Source: an uncultured Candidatus Melainabacteria bacterium (lineage in GTDB: Bacteria > Cyanobacteriota > Vampirovibrionia > Gastranaerophilales > Gastranaerophilaceae). Taken from it: DNA of 64,000 nucleotides. The position numbers and the translations under genes are program-made. This document shows, in pieces, positions 17,841 to 26,776 of this stretch. How positions within the stretch are numbered: the first letter of the stretch is position 1; each line of letters opens with the position of its first letter. The DNA is taken from assembly GCA_934717855.1 (NCBI GenBank), contig CAKUZI010000001.1, positions 179,283 through 243,282 on the forward strand, in the 5' to 3' direction. Below the pieces are notes generated by a model, which saw only the letters and a list, made by a program, of their open reading frames with translations, was not told the origin of the DNA and ran no database searches.

Positions 17841-18545
17841 ATGTTTAAGAAAATTTTTATACATTTTGTTTTTGGAACTTTATTAATTTTACCTGTTTCA
17901 GCTCAAAACTTAGGAGCTGATGAATTGATAAATATCAGTGTGTATGAACGTATAAATCCTGCAATTGTTGCGATTGAAGCCAATTTGTCAGACGGCTTTT
18001 CAGCAGGAACCGGGTGTGTAGTTCGCTCAGATGGTGTTATTTTAACTGGCTCTCATGTGGTTGAGGGGGCAAATGAAATTGATGTAACAACTTCGGATGG
18101 AAAAGTTTATAAAGCTTCTGTGCTTGCCAAAATGGGCAAAAACAAAGATTTAGCATTATTAAAAATTGCGCCAAAATCAAGATTGCGAACTATTTCATTT
18201 GGAAATTCTTCTGATGTAAAAGTTGGGCAAAAGGTTTTGGCTATTGGAAACCCGTTTGGATTTTCAGGTACATTAACCTCCGGTATTGTGTCCAGAATTG
18301 ATTATACAAAAGGGAGAATTCAAACAGATGCTGCGATTAATCCAGGGTGTTCTGGAGGACCGCTTTTAAATTCGCAGGGTGAAGTTATTGGTATTTCGCA
18401 ATCAATTTATAATCCTGATAATAATATTTCAAATATTGGTATCGGTTTTGCAATTCCGGTTAATGAAGCTAAAAAGTTTATAGAAACGGCGAATTTGGAT
18501 AATGCAATTCTTTCCGGTAAAAAGAAATTCGCTATGAAGGAATAG
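17841..18545 (+). CDS. Exported trypsin-like serine protease of the HtrA/DegP type, without PDZ
   Basis: 234 aa with a signal peptide (~1-21, ending PVSAQ). The triad is intact: H72 in LTGSHVVEGA, D103 in NKDLALLKI and S171 in NPGCSGGPLLN. Normal HtrA proteins continue into one or two PDZ domains; this one stops right after the protease domain, so substrate gating must differ. Likely a periplasmic quality-control protease. AGGGGAG lies before the ATG. Confidence 0.9.
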   Translation: MFKKIFIHFVFGTLLILPVSAQNLGADELINISVYERINPAIVAIEANLSDGFSAGTGCVVRSDGVILTGSHVVEGANEIDVTTSDGKVYKASVLAKMGKNKDLALLKIAPKSRLRTISFGNSSDVKVGQKVLAIGNPFGFSGTLTSGIVSRIDYTKGRIQTDAAINPGCSGGPLLNSQGEVIGISQSIYNPDNNISNIGIGFAIPVNEAKKFIETANLDNAILSGKKKFAMKE

Positions 18546-18604
18546 GATATTTTTGAAATGTCGAGTCTTTGTAAAATGCTATTGTATAAGGCTGATATGG
18601 AAAC

Positions 18605-18633
18605 TTGTTTGATAAATCTTTTTATGTTACAAT
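18605..18633 (+). promoter_or_regulatory. Promoter of the MlaE-type permease gene
   Basis: TTGTTT (18605-18610) and TACAAT (18628-18633) are 17 bases apart, 18 bases before the GTG start. Confidence 0.45.
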
Positions 18634-18651
18634 TAGCGCAAGGAGAAGCTT

Positions 18652-19380
18652 GTGCTAGAATTTTTAGGATTATGTGTTCAAAATTTAATAAAGAGTATTA
18701 AATACTTGTTTCAGGTACGATTTTCTTCTGTATTAGCACAAGCAGCTGCGATTAGTTATGATTCGCTTCCAATATCGTTGATTATTGCATTTATAGCGGC
18801 TGCGGTTATTGCAATTCAGGTCTCAAAACAGTTTTTGATGAGTGGGGCAGAAGCTTATATTGGAGGAACAATTGCAATTGTTATGATAAGAGAGATTGCT
18901 CCGGGGTTTGTTGCGCTTGCGATAGGCGCTAGAGCCGGAACTGCAATATCTGCAGAAATTGCCAATATGCAAGTTACAAGCCAAGTTGATGCAATGAAAA
19001 CTCTTAAAGTAGATCCTGTTGGCTATTACTTTACACCGAGGATTTTAGCAGGGGTGATAACTGTTCCTATGGTTGTTTTGTTGGCAGAATTTGTAGGAAT
19101 TGTTGGAGGAATGCTTGTCTCGCAAGCGACAATTGATTTACATCCTGCAAGGTATATGAATTCAGCTTGGCTCTGGATTTCAACTAGAGATATTTACATA
19201 AGCTTATTAAAAGCTTCAATATTTGGAGGTTTAATATCTTTAGTGTGTGCAACTCAAGGTTACAGCACAAAAGGCGGAGCTAAAGAAGTTGGAATTTCGA
19301 CAACTCAAGCTTCTATTTTAACTACAATTTATTTGCTAATAACAGATTTTTTGATTAATTTAGTGTTTTATATAATGTAG
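18652..19380 (+). CDS. mlaE: MlaE/YrbE-type ABC permease
   Basis: 242 aa, full length for the MlaE permease family that moves lipids between the membranes of diderms. It shows several hydrophobic helices and the conserved AIGARAGTAISAEIANMQVTSQVDAMKTL core, here at residues ~85-115, with an amphipathic N-terminus. It starts at GTG with an ideal AGGAGA six bases upstream. No MCE substrate-binding or ATPase partner lies next to it, so the rest of the transporter must be encoded elsewhere. The related TGD1 of plastids is a known homologue. Confidence 0.88.
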   Translation: MLEFLGLCVQNLIKSIKYLFQVRFSSVLAQAAAISYDSLPISLIIAFIAAAVIAIQVSKQFLMSGAEAYIGGTIAIVMIREIAPGFVALAIGARAGTAISAEIANMQVTSQVDAMKTLKVDPVGYYFTPRILAGVITVPMVVLLAEFVGIVGGMLVSQATIDLHPARYMNSAWLWISTRDIYISLLKASIFGGLISLVCATQGYSTKGGAKEVGISTTQASILTTIYLLITDFLINLVFYIM

Positions 19381-19412
19381 TAAAAATTTCAAAGAAAACA
19401 GGTTTATGTTTT

Positions 19413-20795
19413 TTAAGCCAAGTACTTTTGAACTGTTTCTTTGGTAAACACTTCAATGCTGTCTTGGGAATGTATGAAAATCATGCAACTAATCAATGAT
19501 TTTAAGGTCTCAAAATCTGAAAAAGATAACTTATAGCGTAAATCTTCCATATTGTTTGCCAAAAATTCCATAATAATTGTTTTGTTGTCAAAAACAAGAT
19601 TTGCAAAGTAATCAAAAGATTCCTTAGACTTAATACCCTCTAAATATACAATATCAGGTGATTGAAATTCAATGAACCTTGAAGCCTTATCCATATTAAA
19701 GCCAACATTTTCATTTAATTCGCATTGGTGAACATCTTTAAGTGTATATTTTGCAATACTTTCAAGAGTCATAATATTCTTACTTTTATTTGCGGCTTCA
19801 AGCAAAAGAGAATAGATAATGTGCGTTTTTCCACTCAACGGAGAACCACAAACAATAATAATTCCAGGATTATTTAATGCAGACTTTATTACCTGAAGAT
19901 TTGTTTCTGATTTGATAATTTTATTCAAAGCTCTCGGTGGCTTGTAAATTTTTAAGAAAATTCTTTCTCCCATTATGGTTGGGAATGTAGAAATACTTGC
20001 CGTAACTTCCATTTCATCGACTTTAAAATTTAGTTTTCCAAGCTGTGGAACTTCCGAAACAGATGCGTCCAATTGCGCTAAAGTTTTCAATTTTGCAGTA
20101 AATGAAGAGGTTAAAACAGGTGGAATATTCCCTTTATTTTGAATTTCACCGTCTTTTTTGAAGTTTACTGTAAAACCCTCATCTTCTCTTTGGAATGATA
20201 CTTCGTGCACTCCTTCAAGTATAGCTTGTTTCAGGATTGCTCTGATAATTTTTTGAATGTGATTGTCGGATAAATCTTCGCTGTGTAATTCATCACGCCA
20301 GTCGTATTCGACACCGTCTTCAATATAAATTTCGCCTACAGTTTCATCTTTTTTGTAATATTCATCAATTTTTTTGAGAATACTTTTTTCTGAAGAAACA
20401 ACTGGTTCAATAGAACATTCAGCTGTTTCTATAACTTTGTCAATTGCAAACAAATCTAACGGATCTGCCATTGCAACCGTCAAAGTGTCTTCAATTTTGA
20501 AAAGAGGAATAATTCTATATTTTTTTGCATCTGAAAAACTTATGTATTTCAAACATTTTGTATCTAGTGTGTAATCGTCCAAATTTACATATGGAATGTG
20601 CAATTTGGCTTCTAAAAATTTAAGAATAGCTTCTTCCGTAAGTGTTCCTGAATTTATTAAAGCTTGTCCTATATTTATATTTTGGGCTTTTGCTATTTCT
20701 TCGGCTTGTTCAATTGTTTCATACGCAACTAGACCTGTTCTTACGAGGTCGTATTTTAGTTTTTCTAGTGTTTTATTTGTAACTGTTGTTTCCAT
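19413..20795 (-). CDS. Divergent PilB/GspE-like protein, probable pseudo-ATPase
   Basis: 460 aa. Residues ~10-145 form an MshEN/T2SSE N-terminal domain (INIGQALINSGTLTEEAILKFL, then IPLFKIEDTLTVAMADPLD), which binds c-di-GMP in some relatives. Residues ~180-455 follow the secretion-ATPase fold. The P-loop is kept as GSPLSGKTH, but the Asp box reads TLESIAKY instead of VEDPVE, Walker B reads YLEGIKS instead of VGEIRD, the His box reads MEFLANN, and the four-Cys zinc site is missing. It probably binds nucleotide but does not power a pilus. It follows a response regulator by six bases. Confidence 0.8.
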   Translation of the reverse strand: METTVTNKTLEKLKYDLVRTGLVAYETIEQAEEIAKAQNINIGQALINSGTLTEEAILKFLEAKLHIPYVNLDDYTLDTKCLKYISFSDAKKYRIIPLFKIEDTLTVAMADPLDLFAIDKVIETAECSIEPVVSSEKSILKKIDEYYKKDETVGEIYIEDGVEYDWRDELHSEDLSDNHIQKIIRAILKQAILEGVHEVSFQREDEGFTVNFKKDGEIQNKGNIPPVLTSSFTAKLKTLAQLDASVSEVPQLGKLNFKVDEMEVTASISTFPTIMGERIFLKIYKPPRALNKIIKSETNLQVIKSALNNPGIIIVCGSPLSGKTHIIYSLLLEAANKSKNIMTLESIAKYTLKDVHQCELNENVGFNMDKASRFIEFQSPDIVYLEGIKSKESFDYFANLVFDNKTIIMEFLANNMEDLRYKLSFSDFETLKSLISCMIFIHSQDSIEVFTKETVQKYLA

Positions 20796-20801
20796 AATTA
20801 A

Positions 20802-21164
20802 TTATTTAAGATATTGTTCAACTTTTTTTACTACTTCATCTAATTCAAATGGTTTTGTGATATATTCATCAGCGCCGGTTTCTTCGCCTATTAATTTATC
20901 TTCCTCTTGGGTTCTTGCTGTAACCATTAAAATAGGAATATTTTTGTACTTAGCATCATATTTTAATAATCTGCTAATTTTAAAACCATTGATTTTTGGC
21001 ATCATAACGTCAAGGATTATTAAATCCGGAACTAATTCTTTTGCAAGTCGAAGCCCGTCTTCACCGTTATATGCGCAATAGCAGGTAAAATCTGCTGTTT
21101 CAAGTACAAATTTTAAACTTTCTACAATATCTTGTTCATCATCAACAATAAGAATTTTTTTCAT
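20802..21164 (-). CDS. Stand-alone response regulator (CheY-like)
   Basis: 120 aa receiver domain only. The acid pair is in LIVDDEQD, the phospho-acceptor Asp in DLIILDVMMPK (~51), the Thr/Ser in LMVTART and the Lys in EYITKPFELDE. There is no output domain. It lies between a sensor kinase and the PilB-like gene on one strand, so it may pass the signal to the PilB-like protein by binding. AGGGGAAAG precedes the ATG, and a TATAAT lies at 21193-21198 upstream. Confidence 0.93.
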   Translation of the reverse strand: MKKILIVDDEQDIVESLKFVLETADFTCYCAYNGEDGLRLAKELVPDLIILDVMMPKINGFKISRLLKYDAKYKNIPILMVTARTQEEDKLIGEETGADEYITKPFELDEVVKKVEQYLK

Positions 21165-21217
21165 ACTTTCCCCTAATCTATTCTATAAACATATTATAGC
21201 ATATTAAAAAACTTCTT

Positions 21218-21246
21218 CTACTTTGTTACATAATGTAAAAAAGTAG
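21218..21246 (-). terminator. Imperfect hairpin after the sensor kinase gene
   Basis: CTACTTT (21218-21224) pairs with AAAGTAG (21240-21246), with a second paired block inside; a T6 run follows on the minus strand. It may partly end the kinase transcript before the response regulator. Confidence 0.35.
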
Positions 21247-21251
21247 CAAAT

Positions 21252-22940
21252 TTACACTTGGCTAACGACTTTACTTACCGGAATAATAAAATAGAATTTA
21301 GAACCTTTATTAAGTTCGCTATCACACCAAATAGCACCCTTATGTGCATCTAAAAGCTGTTTTGCAATAGGTAGTCCTAAACCTGTTCCTCCAGCTTTTC
21401 GTGATAGCGAATTTTCTATTTGCGCAAATTTATCAAAAGCATGTAACAGATTTTGGGATTCAATTCCAATTCCTTCGTCTTTTACACAAACTTCGACGTA
21501 TTCTCCGGATAAGTTTTTAATGCTGTCTTTAAAATTATCATTTATGGTTATATCATCTGCGTTTATTAATCTTGAAGAAATCGTAATTGTTTTGCCTTCA
21601 GGGGTGAATTTTATTGCGTTAGAAACAAGGTTTGTTAAAACTTGCTCTAATCTTCTTGAATCTGCCGTAATATCAGGAATATTTTCTGCTTCTTCTGTTA
21701 CAAGATTAAGTCCTTTGGTTTTTGCGACTTCTGAAAGAGCGGATTTTACATAATTAATAACAGAATTTATGTTGGTAGGAGCGAAATTATAATCCATTTT
21801 ACCAGCTTCGATTTTTGATAAATCTAACAAGTCGTTGATAATCCCGGAAAGCCTTTGTACATTTCGCATTGCCATAGTCAAAAATTTGTCGGAAGCAGGA
21901 GTTATTTCTCCACATCTTCCGCTCATAAGTATGTCTAGTGAGTTTTTTATAGATGTTAACGGAGTTCTCAATTCGTGAGAAACAATTGAAATAAATTCGG
22001 ATTTAAGACGTTCCAGTCTTTCTAATTTCGCATTTGTTTCAATAATTTCTTGGTAAAGAGTTGCACTTTTTAATGGAAGCGAGACTTGTTGCGCGATTGT
22101 TTGGAAACATGTTGCATCTTCTGATGTAAATGATGTTTCTTTAAAAATTTCTATACAGCCAAAAAAGTTCTCTCCCAAAGAAATAGGTGCAAACATATTG
22201 TCATATTGAAAAAGTGTAAAAGTAAACCTGCTTGCAGGATATTTTATGTGTTTTTCTATTTTTAAAGTATCAATATCCAGCTTACAAGGTGGTGTTTTCC
22301 CCTCAAATAAAGAATTAAAGTTTAAAATAGTTCTAAGTTTTATTGCACTAATTAATTCATCCGATAATTCATAAAGGGAGTTCAATATTAAAACAGGTTC
22401 TTCCTCTGTGCATAAAGAAAGGGTACAAGTTAAAGAAAAGCTCAAAGCTTTGTCCATTCCTTCTATCATGTAGTGGATTAATTTTGATTTGTCGAGAGTT
22501 CCAGCAAATTGAGAACTTGTGCTGTATAAGGCATTTAGTCTGTATAAACTGTCTGCCAAGTCCTTGTTGGAGCTTGAAAGCATTTCAAGCGAGTTTTTCA
22601 TGCGCAAGTTTACGCTAATTGTAGATAAGACTAAATCATTATTCATTTCTTCTGTAATAAATGCGTTTGCAAATTTAATTAAGTCTTTTTCAACAGAAGA
22701 GTTTGAAAGTGCCAAAATAATAATTGTATTTTCACAAATCGATTTGATTTTTTTGTTTAAATCTTTGGTTTTTGAGAATTTGGTATCAATGATAACTATA
22801 TCAGGAACTTCTACGCTAATGAGGTCACAGATAAGATTTTCGTCAGTCATTACCTCAAAATCATAGGAATTTTTGTTAAAAATGTTTTTGAAACGATTTA
22901 TTACGTTTTTATCTTCTGATACAAGTAAAATTTTAATCAT
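21252..22940 (-). CDS. Sensor histidine kinase with N-terminal receiver-like and GAF-type domains
   Basis: 562 aa, soluble. Residues ~1-120 resemble a receiver (ILLVSEDK, then DIVIIDTKFS), ~130-290 look like a GAF sensor, and from ~310 come a HisKA block with the phospho-His in SHELRTPLTS and an HATPase with NLVSNAIKFTPEG, DEGIGI and GGTGLGLPIAKQL. There are no membrane helices, so the signal is cytoplasmic. It is the first gene of kinase - response regulator - PilB-like protein, all minus strand. Confidence 0.9.
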   Translation of the reverse strand: MIKILLVSEDKNVINRFKNIFNKNSYDFEVMTDENLICDLISVEVPDIVIIDTKFSKTKDLNKKIKSICENTIIILALSNSSVEKDLIKFANAFITEEMNNDLVLSTISVNLRMKNSLEMLSSSNKDLADSLYRLNALYSTSSQFAGTLDKSKLIHYMIEGMDKALSFSLTCTLSLCTEEEPVLILNSLYELSDELISAIKLRTILNFNSLFEGKTPPCKLDIDTLKIEKHIKYPASRFTFTLFQYDNMFAPISLGENFFGCIEIFKETSFTSEDATCFQTIAQQVSLPLKSATLYQEIIETNAKLERLERLKSEFISIVSHELRTPLTSIKNSLDILMSGRCGEITPASDKFLTMAMRNVQRLSGIINDLLDLSKIEAGKMDYNFAPTNINSVINYVKSALSEVAKTKGLNLVTEEAENIPDITADSRRLEQVLTNLVSNAIKFTPEGKTITISSRLINADDITINDNFKDSIKNLSGEYVEVCVKDEGIGIESQNLLHAFDKFAQIENSLSRKAGGTGLGLPIAKQLLDAHKGAIWCDSELNKGSKFYFIIPVSKVVSQV

Positions 22941-23085
22941 AATATAATTTTATCAAACAAAATGCTAATAGCAAATAAGTTAATTTTTGCAAAGATTAAA
23001 TTGCGGTTCTAAAACTTGACATGTGCAGCTGTAACATTTTGCTTAACATTTAGACATATCTAAAAAATTATTGTTTAATAGGTAT

Positions 23086-23430
23086 ATGGCAGATGAAATA
23101 AATAAAAAAGTTATAGATATATTTTCGAAGCATAACAGTAAGTTAAAACCTGAAACCAAAGAAAAAGTAAAGTTTTATGCAGGATTTAACTATGTTCGAA
23201 TAGATAAAGATCATAATGGCAACAAATTTAATTCGGAACATCTTTTGAAATATGCTCAAGGATGTCATTATATTGTGCGAGTAATGCGAGAATACAAAGG
23301 TGAAACTGTTTTGTATAACTATGATATTCCGAATTCTGATTTGTTTAAGTTTATAAAATCGTTTCAGGAAAACACTTTAGACGGTACAATTATTGAAATC
23401 GACAAATATTTTCCGGAAACAAGTGCTTAG
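23086..23430 (+). CDS. Unknown 114-aa soluble protein
   Basis: Starts at the ATG at 23086 (MADEINKKVIDIFSKHN); the frame is open five codons further to a TTG. Basic and aromatic, about 114 aa, no membrane segment, with a likely alpha/beta pattern (KVKFYAGFNYVRI, QGCHYIVRVMREYKGETVLYNY). The family is not recognised. Only AGG lies before the ATG. It ends with a four-base tail-to-tail overlap with the next gene. Confidence 0.65.
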   Translation: MADEINKKVIDIFSKHNSKLKPETKEKVKFYAGFNYVRIDKDHNGNKFNSEHLLKYAQGCHYIVRVMREYKGETVLYNYDIPNSDLFKFIKSFQENTLDGTIIEIDKYFPETSA

Positions 23431-23972
23431 GTCAAACGTTTAACTCCACTTTCAAGAAGCCCGGTGTATTTGCCTCCTAAGCTTTTCATATTATGGAAAA
23501 ATTCCGATAAAAAGTCTTGGTTTACTGTTGTATAGTTTGCAAATTTTCCATTACTTCTTGCGACAGTTTCAAATATTTTGTTATTCCTTTCGCCACTGAA
23601 TTTCCAGTGTTTGGTGTCAAAACGAGCGTTTCTGTCATAAAAGCCGTTTGTAGTTAAGTTTGAACCATTTTCGCCAAGTCGCATTTTGTATTTGACGACT
23701 TTCCCGTCAGATGTTACTGAGAACACTCCCCTATCAAGAACTTTTTGTCCGTCTCTAAGTCGTATTCCCATTATAGAATATCCATCTCTAACAGTGTAGC
23801 CAATATCAGCAAATGGTGCTCTGGCATTAGGTAATAATTTTCGTACTGTAGCAGAATCAGCTCCACTAAGAGAAACTCTTTTAGCAACTTTAGTGGCTCC
23901 CTTTGAAAGCTCCGGCAAAGTGTCAAGTAAGCTTACTCCGAGTTTCGAAAAACTAGTAATCATTGAACCCAT
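23427..23972 (-). CDS. Unknown 181-aa protein
   Basis: 181 aa with GGAAAGG at good distance before the ATG. The N-terminal ~35 residues are helical (SKLGVSLLDTLPELSKGATKVAK), and the middle is beta-rich and Gly/Asp/Arg-rich (YTVRDGYSIMGIRLRDGQ, GVFSVTSDGKVVKYKMRLGENG). No signal peptide. I cannot assign a family. The repeated strand-turn pattern suggests a surface-type or beta-sandwich fold, but this is a guess. Confidence 0.7.
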   Translation of the reverse strand: MGSMITSFSKLGVSLLDTLPELSKGATKVAKRVSLSGADSATVRKLLPNARAPFADIGYTVRDGYSIMGIRLRDGQKVLDRGVFSVTSDGKVVKYKMRLGENGSNLTTNGFYDRNARFDTKHWKFSGERNNKIFETVARSNGKFANYTTVNQDFLSEFFHNMKSLGGKYTGLLESGVKRLT

Positions 23973-24126
23973 AATAATTTTACCTTTCCATATGTTTTTT
24001 GTCCCCTATACATAAATAAAAAAATAATATTATTAAAATTTGCTAAATATTTGGTTAATGTTTATATTTTGTAATGTTTTTTTATATATAATTATAAATA
24101 AGAATTAGATTATATATGGAGAGAAG

Positions 24127-26766
24127 ATGAATTGTTTTTTTAGAGAGAACCACGAAGCTTTACACAATTGTACAAAGCCATATCAATATGTTGGTGGAGA
24201 ATTTTTGTCATATAATAAAGATTTTGATAAAGCTAAAGTGAGATTTGCTTTTGCTTTTCCGGATAAGTATGAAATTGGAATTAGTAATCTTGGAGTTCGA
24301 ATTTTGTATGATATTGTTAACAGGCATGATGGTTGGATGGCCGATAGAGCATATGCTCCGGAAGGTGATTTTTCTCCTAAAATGCTTTATGGTGTTGAAA
24401 GCAAAAGATATTTAAAAGATTTTGACGCGGTTGGTTTTTCTCTTCAATATGAACTTGCTTATCCGACAGTTTTAAAAATGCTAGAAATGTCAGGAATTCC
24501 ATATCGCAATGATATGAGAGGTGACGATGATCCGATTGTTATGGCAGGTGGACCATGTGCGTTTAACCCTCTTCCTATGGCAGATTTTATTGATGTTTTT
24601 ATGGTTGGTGATGGCGAAGATACGCTTAGAGAAGTTTGCGAAATTTTAGAAAAAACAAAAGGAATGCCAAGAGCAGAACGAATTAAAGCGCTTTGTAACC
24701 CCTCACCCGAATTGCTAAGCTCGTGCGACTCGCAAAGCAATTCTGCCCTCTCCCCAAGTGGCGAGGGAGAAGGTCTGTCAGGGCGTTGGTCTGCTTCTGT
24801 AGGTGGAAAAGTTAATAAACGAATTGCACAATTGACTTATGATACAGCTTTAAAATCATATCCGATACCGTTTTCAACATCAGTTCAGGATAGGGCTGTT
24901 GTAGAAATTCGTCGTGGTTGCGGTAGAATGTGCCGTTTTTGCCAACCGGGGCATGTGACATTGCCTGTTAGAGAAAGATCTGCTGAAGATATTATTAAAA
25001 TAGCAAAGGAATTAGTAAAAAATACAGGTTACGATGAATACTCTTTGCTTTCGCTATCTTCTAACGATTATAAAAATATTAATGAGGTTATAAAAGAGCT
25101 TGCGGTTGATTTTAACGATAAAAAAATCTCCGTATCTCTTCCGAGTCAACGTATTGACGGTTTTAATCTTGAACTTGCAAATCTTGTCCAAAGTGTTCGA
25201 AAATCAACAATGACACTTGCACCGGAAGCCGGTAGTCAGCGACTCCGCAATGTTATAAAGAAAAATATTACGGAAGAGATGATTTTGAATGCTGTTTTAA
25301 CTCTTTACGAAAACGGCTGGTCAAGGGTGAAATTTTACTTTATTTGCGGACTTCCAACCGAAACAATAGAAGATATGGACGAGATGGCAGAACTTTTGAA
25401 TAGAATTAAGTACCGTGCAAGACTTTTGAAACGTGAAAAAGGCTTAAATCATGGACTTGATATAACTTGTACACTTTCAATCTTTGTGCCGAAGCCGTTT
25501 ACGCCGTTTCAGTGGTGTGGACAGATGGATTTGAAAGAGGTTTCAGAACATATCAGACATTTGAAAGAAAAAACTAAACACATAAAAGGCTTGAAAATCA
25601 ATTATCACGAAGACGTAATCTCGCAAATAGAGGCGGTTTTAACTCGTGGTGACAGGTCACTTTGCAAGTATATAGAGGCACTTTATAAAAAAGGTTGTTA
25701 CCTTGACGCTTGGGGGGAATATTTTAAAGAAGAAATCTGGCATGAAACGGCGAAAGAGTTAGGTTTTGACTTGGCAGAACTTGCAAAACATCAGTATTCA
25801 ACAGATGAAGAACTTCCTTGGGATTTCATTAATACCGGAATTGATAAGAGTTGGCTAGTTAATGAATATAATATTGCCGTAAACGACTTGGTATCTAAAT
25901 CTGTTGATTTGCAAGAATCTGTAGTTCCTACTTGCGAAAAACAGTGTGTAAACTGTGGCGTTTGTCCGAATTTGAAAACTCATAAGGTTATGGCAAAGCC
26001 TTTCAAAGCTTGTGAAAAAGCGCAGAATTTAAAAATTGAGCACAAAGATCCTACAACCGTTAATGGCTATGACAGAGAGGTTTACAAGTATCGAATTAAG
26101 CTTACGAAGACGGGGATTTTAAAATATTTTTCTCATTTAGATTGGCAAAATACTTTCTTTAAATCTCTTGCTCGAACTGATTTGGATGTTGTTTATTCGC
26201 TTGGTTATAACCCGTCAATGAAAGTTTCAATGGGTGTTGCTCTACCTTTGTTTGCCGAAAGCGACGGAGAACTTGTTGATGTAGAATTATTTGATGATTT
26301 AACTGAACAAGAATTGAAAGAAAAGTTGGAAAAAGTACTTCCGAAAGAATCAAGAATTATAAGTATTGTAAAAATCGCAAAAAATGCTCCGGCAATTGAT
26401 ATTACAGCACAATGGGCAGAATATAAAGTGGATATTTTTAATAAATCACTTTACGATTTTAAAGATTTGGTATATAATACGGACAGAGTTTTATCTTCCG
26501 AAGAAATTTTTATCGAGAAGAAAAACAAAAAAGGTTTAATCAAAAAAACAGACATTAAAAAGTCAATAAAATCATATAGATTTGATGGAGAAAGTCTGTT
26601 CATAATACTAAAAACCGGTCAATCAGCAGTAAACAAAGAAGATGGGACAGTCGAAGCGGAAATTCCTGCGTTGAGAGCAGATGTTTTGATGGATTTGATT
26701 GCATCAGGTGTAACGTTTGACATCAGGCGAACCAAATTCTTTGATAAAGATTTACAAGAATTATAA
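24127..26766 (+). CDS. Radical SAM protein fused to a DUF2344 domain (TIGR03960 + TIGR03936 type)
   Basis: 879 aa. Residues ~1-190 form a cobalamin-binding-like N-terminal domain, then a radical SAM domain with C265, C269 and C272 (CGRMCRFCQPG), and from ~640 a DUF2344 domain (YRIKLTKTGILKYFSHLDWQ). The two halves are often separate neighbouring genes upstream of RNase G; here they are fused and again precede RNase E/G. The reaction is unknown. Residues ~191-221 are an in-frame repeat insertion where relatives have a short linker. GGAGAGAAG precedes the ATG. Confidence 0.87.
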   Translation: MNCFFRENHEALHNCTKPYQYVGGEFLSYNKDFDKAKVRFAFAFPDKYEIGISNLGVRILYDIVNRHDGWMADRAYAPEGDFSPKMLYGVESKRYLKDFDAVGFSLQYELAYPTVLKMLEMSGIPYRNDMRGDDDPIVMAGGPCAFNPLPMADFIDVFMVGDGEDTLREVCEILEKTKGMPRAERIKALCNPSPELLSSCDSQSNSALSPSGEGEGLSGRWSASVGGKVNKRIAQLTYDTALKSYPIPFSTSVQDRAVVEIRRGCGRMCRFCQPGHVTLPVRERSAEDIIKIAKELVKNTGYDEYSLLSLSSNDYKNINEVIKELAVDFNDKKISVSLPSQRIDGFNLELANLVQSVRKSTMTLAPEAGSQRLRNVIKKNITEEMILNAVLTLYENGWSRVKFYFICGLPTETIEDMDEMAELLNRIKYRARLLKREKGLNHGLDITCTLSIFVPKPFTPFQWCGQMDLKEVSEHIRHLKEKTKHIKGLKINYHEDVISQIEAVLTRGDRSLCKYIEALYKKGCYLDAWGEYFKEEIWHETAKELGFDLAELAKHQYSTDEELPWDFINTGIDKSWLVNEYNIAVNDLVSKSVDLQESVVPTCEKQCVNCGVCPNLKTHKVMAKPFKACEKAQNLKIEHKDPTTVNGYDREVYKYRIKLTKTGILKYFSHLDWQNTFFKSLARTDLDVVYSLGYNPSMKVSMGVALPLFAESDGELVDVELFDDLTEQELKEKLEKVLPKESRIISIVKIAKNAPAIDITAQWAEYKVDIFNKSLYDFKDLVYNTDRVLSSEEIFIEKKNKKGLIKKTDIKKSIKSYRFDGESLFIILKTGQSAVNKEDGTVEAEIPALRADVLMDLIASGVTFDIRRTKFFDKDLQEL
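24698..24790 (+). repeat. GC-rich palindromic repeat read in frame inside the radical SAM gene
   Basis: About 90 bases much richer in G+C than the gene around them, with an inverted pair GAATTGCT / AGCAATTC (24709-24743) and a CCCTCTCCCC-GAGGGAG block. Translation gives a Ser/Pro/Gly-rich, low-complexity peptide (NPSPELLSS, then SALSPSGEGEG). This is how dispersed intergenic repeats look when they land in a reading frame. The frame is kept. Confidence 0.65.
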
Positions 26767-26776
26767 AGGATTTTTT

